A DNA stretch of 64,000 bases from contig MBPM02000024.1 in assembly GCA_001695595.3 (NCBI GenBank), forward strand, positions 62,001 through 126,000. The letters are read 5' to 3'. Both the position numbers and the translations under genes were made by a program. This DNA is from Plasmopara viticola (lineage: Eukaryota > Oomycota > Peronosporomycetes > Peronosporales > Peronosporaceae). The notes beneath the pieces are model-generated. The model was not told where the DNA came from, did not search any database, and worked only from the letters and a program-made list of their open reading frames with translations. Positions 61,401 to 64,000 of this stretch are shown in pieces. Each line of letters starts with the position of its first letter. Positions within the stretch are counted from its first letter, which is position 1.

Positions 61401-64000
61401 ATTAGGCTATCATGAAGGCGATGCATTGAGTAATGAAGGACGATGGGTCACTTGGGTACAAAATATCCATATTGCAACACTCTTCAATCGTATTATCCAA
61501 TTCGCCTCGTAAAAATTAGGGTTTTTCATTTTTGTACAGCTTCAAATTTTGGATTGGTGCGTGACAACGCTCCTCGTGCAATAAAGAGGTCGGTGGCACT
61601 GCTACGGATCGATCAGCAATTCGATTCGTAGCGTGTATACGAGAGGCATCGACACGGCATATGAGGCACTATTGATCAAGAAAAAGATAGCCCTAACACT
61701 ACAATCGCTTTTGGTCAATCCTCGATTTGCGGTGGACGCACGACATACATGCCTTAATTCACAATCACTTCTGTACTACAAAAGCGATCACCATGGTGAG
61801 ATGACCGCGTGCAATTTAGAAGATCAGTACCTGTACGTGACGTAGTATCAACTGGTACTTCGTGAACCTACTTTGTCCAGTACATACTATGACCTCCACT
61901 TTAATGATCGTCTAATGTAGCGCTAAACGCATCGATTAAGTGACAACTTGTATTTCTCAGCATTAAGTTTACCACCTCAAATTCAAACTGAAAATGGAAC
62001 TTGCACTCATTTCATTCGATAGAGCTTTTTTTTCGGCCTTGTGGAACACAGGCACTTCGTATGTGCACATTGGCCTAGTTTTTCAAAGCAACTCGCCATG
62101 TCGTCGACGAGCTTCCAGTAGTAAATGCTCTAGGACGATGCGTTGACTACTTTTCTGCTGACGCTTTTAACTACTTTAAGATAAATCTGACGTAGTCGGG
62201 CTTCTTACATTTCCTCTTATCGCTAAACAGAAGTTTCGAGAAATTCAACAAGTATGATCCAATGAAGAGGTCGTGCGGCTGAGCGCCCGCTCAATAATTA
62301 AAGTCCATTTCAACAGAGCAAAACGAGTGCTTCCGACAAGACTATTATTTTACGGCCGATGTCGCATTCGCAGCACGAGCATCGAATCCACACAAGCGCC
62401 AATGACAAAGTGCATTAAATTACTCAGGCTACAGACCTTGGCGACGCTTTCAGGTCTGCTCTCATCCTGCAGCGGGAGGACAAGGCACAGTGTCTATGCT
62501 GCAACTGTTGCTGTCTCACTCAGCAACAACAGGAACACAAGCAAAATGCTAGCTCAAAATACAGACTTAAATGCATCAGGCTAATGAACGCTTTGAATAA
62601 TCGTGGTATCGAAAGGCGAGCGGCAGAAGAAGGATATTTATGTTTATCAGAAAGGTGTAGCAAAGGCATTGATATACGGATCTTCAAAACGCGACGTCCC
62701 TACGTTAATAAGCGCCACTCGATGGCAGCTAACATGGTTGGCTTTGTGACGCTGATGTCGATCGCTTTAGAAGAGTCTATGTTGAACAGATATCGTGTCA
62801 TTATAAATTGACTGCGAGCGCTCGAACACGCATAAGATACGGGCACTCTTTAAAAGCTCAACTGCGCGCACCAGATCTAAAAAATTAAGTATAATCTTAG
62901 AGAGTGGAGTTTACCTGACGTAATGGGGAAGTGTCCAACAGTAAGTTTTCAGTCCGATATTGAAGGCCAAAAAATAGGAAAAATGGCTACATTTTCATAA
63001 TGCTCTACAGAAAGAGACCGCGAAAAAGACCAAAAAAGAAAGTCCAAGCACTCTTCAGTAGGCCATACAAACTGTCTCTATCTTCGAGGTTGCCGATACT
63101 CGGCTAATTTACCTCGTTTATCGACCAAGTCGCACAATACAGCGCCAACAAAAATGGGCCATCGTGCGAGCAACTCACAACTACAAAAATTAAAGCGCTC
63201 CAGAAAAAAAGAAAGAAAAAACGACGACTAAATGTTTTCAAGCAACATGAACGCATGTGACACTGTCGGCCACATACCTCCACAATGTACCGCTCATAAA
63301 TGTAAGAAGCTAATGATTACATTAGATATACGATTTATGCTGTCCTCGAAGCAGAATTTTTAGCGTATAAAGATTTGATCGGAAGAGAATTGTCATAGTC
63401 TTCATTGACGATAGATGCAGTCTTAATGGTACTTGGTGAAGCGACTAGGGCTTAAAGTGATTAAGCATTAGATGATGCCATTTAGCATTGGTTAAGATCA
63501 GGCTGTCTATCGTCCTCATCAAGCCGCGTACATGGGTTAAGCATCGACAGCGTTCAGATCGCGTGTTCTGAAGAATATTGGTGTCATCATTGGCATGATG
63601 TGGCTTCGGAAGCGAAAATTATGTGTTAAGGCGTATGACACCTCGCATCAACCCGAACAATTACGAATCAGTTTAGTAGATTCTAGCGAAGCGACGCCAG
63701 GACAGATGAGATGATGGTAAACACGAAGCTTGCATAATTAATGTCGCAAGATTTTTAGCTTCTGTTGGTGGCAAGGCCACCATAGTCGTCAAAGAACCTC
63801 ATAAATAATTTCTTCTCGGCAAATCTGAGAAGGTCGCGTCACGGAAAAGACATTGACTCATCTTTGTAAATAGCCCGCACGAATCCAAGACGGCTGAGTG
63901 CTTCAAGAATCAAGAATGAGAATCTTGTAGAAACAATCCAGCGATCACAAATAAGCGCGCACATTTTTCTCGCATATTCTTCTAGCGAGACGTCTCCGAT
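61401..64000. other. Unassigned region to the window end
   Basis: No recognised gene, repeat or RNA. Weak frames at 61,633-61,845, 62,402-62,584 and 62,584-62,811 are discussed in the findings. The stretch 62,815-64,000 has no frame of note. Confidence 0.3.

Noticed and set aside
1..64000. CRISPR arrays, bacterial operons or rRNA genes
   Set aside because: No regularly spaced short repeats and no rRNA signatures were seen; the genes are eukaryotic with GT-AG introns.

Overview
The window reads as nuclear DNA of an oomycete, most likely a Peronosporales plant pathogen (Phytophthora or downy mildew). The signs are an elicitin-like secreted protein, an initiator-like CTCATTCATT core promoter element ahead of several genes, short GT-AG introns, and young and decayed Ty1/copia elements. 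The genus assignment is inference.

Region 1 (1-11,333) is an ordinary gene-dense block: a UTP14 homologue of the small-subunit processome (+), a GPI-anchored elicitin-like gene (-), a full ABCC/MRP-type ABC transporter with one 3' intron (+), and a two-exon SSF1/Peter Pan-type Brix protein (+). Two copies of a roughly 320-bp SINE-like element flank the UTP14-elicitin pair.

Region 2 (11,400-55,500) is a rearranged array seeded by the SSF1 locus. Its unit is the 3' part of SSF1 followed, in the same direction, by a gene for an unrecognised 387-residue protein, called here the WRL family after a recurring W-R-L motif. I count six SSF1-WRL modules in both orientations and four further WRL copies. 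Three WRL copies are intact (33,268-34,431 -, 36,663-37,826 -, 52,888-54,051 +), one is cut by a late stop codon, and the rest are broken. The core is a large inverted repeat: about 13,000-30,700 pairs with about 33,250-47,965, each arm roughly 13 kb once later insertions are removed, around a 2.5-kb centre. Because the arms are paralogous, each serves as an empty-site control for the other. A 4.46-kb intact copia element, three SINE-like insertions, a 1.36-kb deletion and a 2.5-kb conversion or duplication tract can therefore be placed after the arms formed. A tRNA-Ala(AGC)-like gene sits mirrored in both arms.

Region 3 (55,500-64,000) holds a decayed paralogous fragment, a copia element truncated at about the integrase/RT boundary (56,030-58,648), and more than 5 kb in which I recognise no gene.

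The known genes do not form one pathway. UTP14 and SSF1 are both ribosome-assembly factors (40S and 60S respectively) and lie within 10 kb of each other. The elicitin-like protein and the ABC transporter are surface or export functions. The novelty lies in the WRL family and the palindromic array that carries it. All comparisons between copies were made by eye.
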